Below, piece after piece: positions 62,661 through 64,000 of a DNA stretch of 64,000 nt (positions are counted from its first letter, which is position 1; every line of letters begins with the position of its first letter). A model generated the notes under the pieces. The model ran no database searches, was not told the origin of the DNA, and was given only the letters and a program-made list of their open reading frames with translations. The translations under genes were made by a program, and so were the position numbers. The DNA is taken from contig MEOF01000053.1 of the NCBI GenBank assembly GCA_001769505.1, forward strand, positions 28,499-92,498. The letters run 5' to 3'. This stretch comes from Bacteroidetes bacterium GWF2_33_38 (GTDB taxonomy: Bacteria; Bacteroidota; Bacteroidia; Bacteroidales; GWF2-33-38).

Positions 62661-62776
62661 AATGTTTTTTAAAAAATTTATTAGTTCGCAAGATACAACT
62701 ATTTATTTGATATAGCAACTTGTTTTTTTTGTTTTTGATTGAAATAAAAAAAATAGCGTTTTTTTTAATAAATTAA

Positions 62777-63787
62777 TTAGCAAATTCTAGGGAGTTGCTC
62801 TCCTGCAAGCATGTCTATAATTCGTTTTCCTCCAATTTCGGTTTTGAGCCAAGCTTTACCACGATTCGATTCGGTGATTTCTCCGATGATTGCCGAATTT
62901 TTTCCAAACTCGTTTTGTTGCATGATTTTAATTGCCTTTTCTGAATCTTTTTTGTCAACAACAATTATTACTTTGCCTTCGTTGGCTACATACAAAGGAT
63001 CAAAACCAAAAACTTCGCACAAACCTTTTACGCTTTCGTTTACGGGAATATTTTCTTCGTCAATTTCTAAACCGATATTTGCATTTTTGGCTAATTCGCA
63101 CAAAACTGTTGCAACACCACCTCGTGTAGCGTCTCGCATAAATTTAATTCCAATATTTGCTTCTAAAAGTTCGTGTATGAGATGATTTAAGCAAGCCGAA
63201 TCGGTGCTGATATTTGTTGTGAAATTTTCAAAATCACGAGCAGCCATAATGGTCATTCCATGGTCGGCAATGTCGCCATTGATTAATATTTTATCTCCAA
63301 TTGCAATATTTTTCCCTGAGCTAATTTCTTTATGTTTAGCATCTAATATTCCAATTCCTGAAGTATTGATAAATATCTTATCGCATTTTCCTTTGTTTAC
63401 TACTTTTGTATCGCCTGTAACTATTTGTATTTCTGCTTTTTTAGCTTCATCAGCCATGGTTTTTACAATAGTTTCGAGTTCGGTCATGCTAAAGCCTTCT
63501 TCAATAATAAACGAACAACTAATATATTTTGGAGTAGCTCCTGAAACGGCTAAATCGTTAACAGTTCCGCATATAGCAAGTTTTCCGATGTTTCCTCCTT
63601 TGAAAAAAATCGGATCAACTACGTAACTATCGGTTGTAAAAGAAATGTTTTTTGAACTTATTTCTAGCAGAGCCGAATCAGTTTGGGCTTCCAAAATAGG
63701 GTTTTTAAAATATTTTATAAATAAATCGCTTATTAAATTGTGCGATAATTCTCCGCCGCTGCCGTGTCCTAAAAGTACTTTTTTCAT
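62777..63787 (-). CDS. hypE: Hydrogenase maturation factor HypE
   Basis: 336 residues. Starts VLLGHGSGGELSHNLI and contains FTTDSYVVDPIFFKGGNIGKLAICGTVNDLAVSGA (AIRS-type ATP site) and FMRDATRGGVATVLCELA. It ends EQLPRIC; the terminal Cys carries the thiocarbamate that becomes the cyanide ligand of [NiFe] hydrogenase. No other hyp gene is visible; upstream (higher coordinates) the sequence turns into a CRISPR array. Confidence 0.96.
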   Translation of the reverse strand: MKKVLLGHGSGGELSHNLISDLFIKYFKNPILEAQTDSALLEISSKNISFTTDSYVVDPIFFKGGNIGKLAICGTVNDLAVSGATPKYISCSFIIEEGFSMTELETIVKTMADEAKKAEIQIVTGDTKVVNKGKCDKIFINTSGIGILDAKHKEISSGKNIAIGDKILINGDIADHGMTIMAARDFENFTTNISTDSACLNHLIHELLEANIGIKFMRDATRGGVATVLCELAKNANIGLEIDEENIPVNESVKGLCEVFGFDPLYVANEGKVIIVVDKKDSEKAIKIMQQNEFGKNSAIIGEITESNRGKAWLKTEIGGKRIIDMLAGEQLPRIC

Positions 63788-63819
63788 ATTGAGTTATTCT
63801 TGCTTTTTTTTATATGTGG

Positions 63820-63827
63820 CAAAAGTA
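63820..63827 (-). promoter_or_regulatory. -7 element of hypE
   Basis: The minus strand reads TACTTTTG, 32 bases ahead of the hypE ATG. Confidence 0.55.
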
Positions 63828-63840
63828 ATACTAAATTGTG

Positions 63841-64000
63841 AAAGAATTTAGTAGATTGAAAGTATCTTTGAAATATTGGAAATAGTAAACGCCATCATCA
63901 ACTATCTTAAAACCGATGTTGTGATTTGCTTTCATTTAGTATCTTTGAAATATTGGAAATAGTAATACGCTCCATGGCTGAAACTGAAATGAAGTTGTGA
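63841..64000 (+). CRISPR. Left end of a CRISPR array, probably type II-C
   Basis: One complete repeat of 47-48 bases occupies 63918-63965, starting GTTGTGATTTGCTTTC and ending TTGGAAATAGTA(A). To its left, 63861-63888 is identical to the last 28 bases of that repeat, so 63841-63888 is a first repeat with a degenerate 5' half. A third repeat begins GTTGTGA at 63994 and leaves the window. Spacers are 28-30 bases (about 63889-63917 and 63966-63993). The repeat length and the GTTGTG start fit known Bacteroidota type II-C (Cas9) arrays; no cas gene is in the window. Confidence 0.88.

Overview
The window is a low-GC chromosomal segment from a member of the Bacteroidota, probably an anaerobic or facultative Bacteroidales/Marinilabiliales-like organism. 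The sequence evidence is: a giant protein with a type IX secretion (T9SS) C-terminal sorting domain, many SPII lipoproteins, TonB-dependent receptors, a BtuG-like propeller beside BtuB, a split transketolase, promoters of the TTTG/TAnnTTTG type, little use of Shine-Dalgarno sites, and HypE, NikR and molybdenum-cofactor genes. No phage or conjugative block is present. The accessory content is small modules and decayed fragments scattered among housekeeping genes.

Layout. 0-10 kb: trxB, an 8-kb gene for a secreted repeat protein, and the C-terminal transketolase subunit. 10-12 kb: an ECF sigma factor with a membrane anti-sigma-like protein and a Spy-like periplasmic protein. 12-18 kb: molybdenum-cofactor genes (MobB-like, moeA, a compact moaA, moaC, a MOSC-MogA fusion), interrupted at 15.2-16.0 kb by an RHS tail remnant, an immunity-like lipoprotein, a REP-like hairpin and a 14-codon RAYT transposase stub; then HD, TfoX-C and SUI1 genes and tRNA-Pro. 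18-31 kb: an orphan HsdR_N protein, AMP nucleosidase, holA, a TGS-uridine kinase, a TlpA-like oxidoreductase, an HU-SPOR protein, a ModE remnant, pruA, an M48 protease and lipoproteins. 31-36.6 kb: a three-gene cluster of caspase, a caspase homologue lacking the catalytic residues, and a propeller-Y_Y_Y-SpoIIE phosphatase. 36.7-42.3 kb: a cobalamin riboswitch followed by btuB, a btuG-like gene, btuC, btuD and a small membrane protein. 42-45 kb: a tandem class II aldolase-like protein, an unknown protein and a KilA-N protein. 45-55 kb: guaA, a nikR-fmdE-nicO nickel operon, McrBC, and two tandem signal peptidases of which one has lost both catalytic residues. 55-64 kb: dapB, thrS-infC-rpmI-rplT, a second TonB receptor locus, cspA, hypE and the start of a CRISPR array that runs off the window.

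The most unusual signal is at the KilA-N locus (44.7-45.1 kb). The gene contains a perfect 26-bp palindrome centred on CGAATTCG, and three more palindromes with the same architecture but different arms lie in its upstream region. Read on the gene's strand, each intergenic palindrome encodes a different version of the same KilA-N peptide segment. This looks like a store, or a set of scars, of alternative sequence for one protein segment. The next most interesting items are the caspase/pseudo-caspase/SpoIIE cluster, the catalytically dead signal peptidase, CRISPR repeats that carry a full Bacteroidota promoter, and the rare ATA start of infC.
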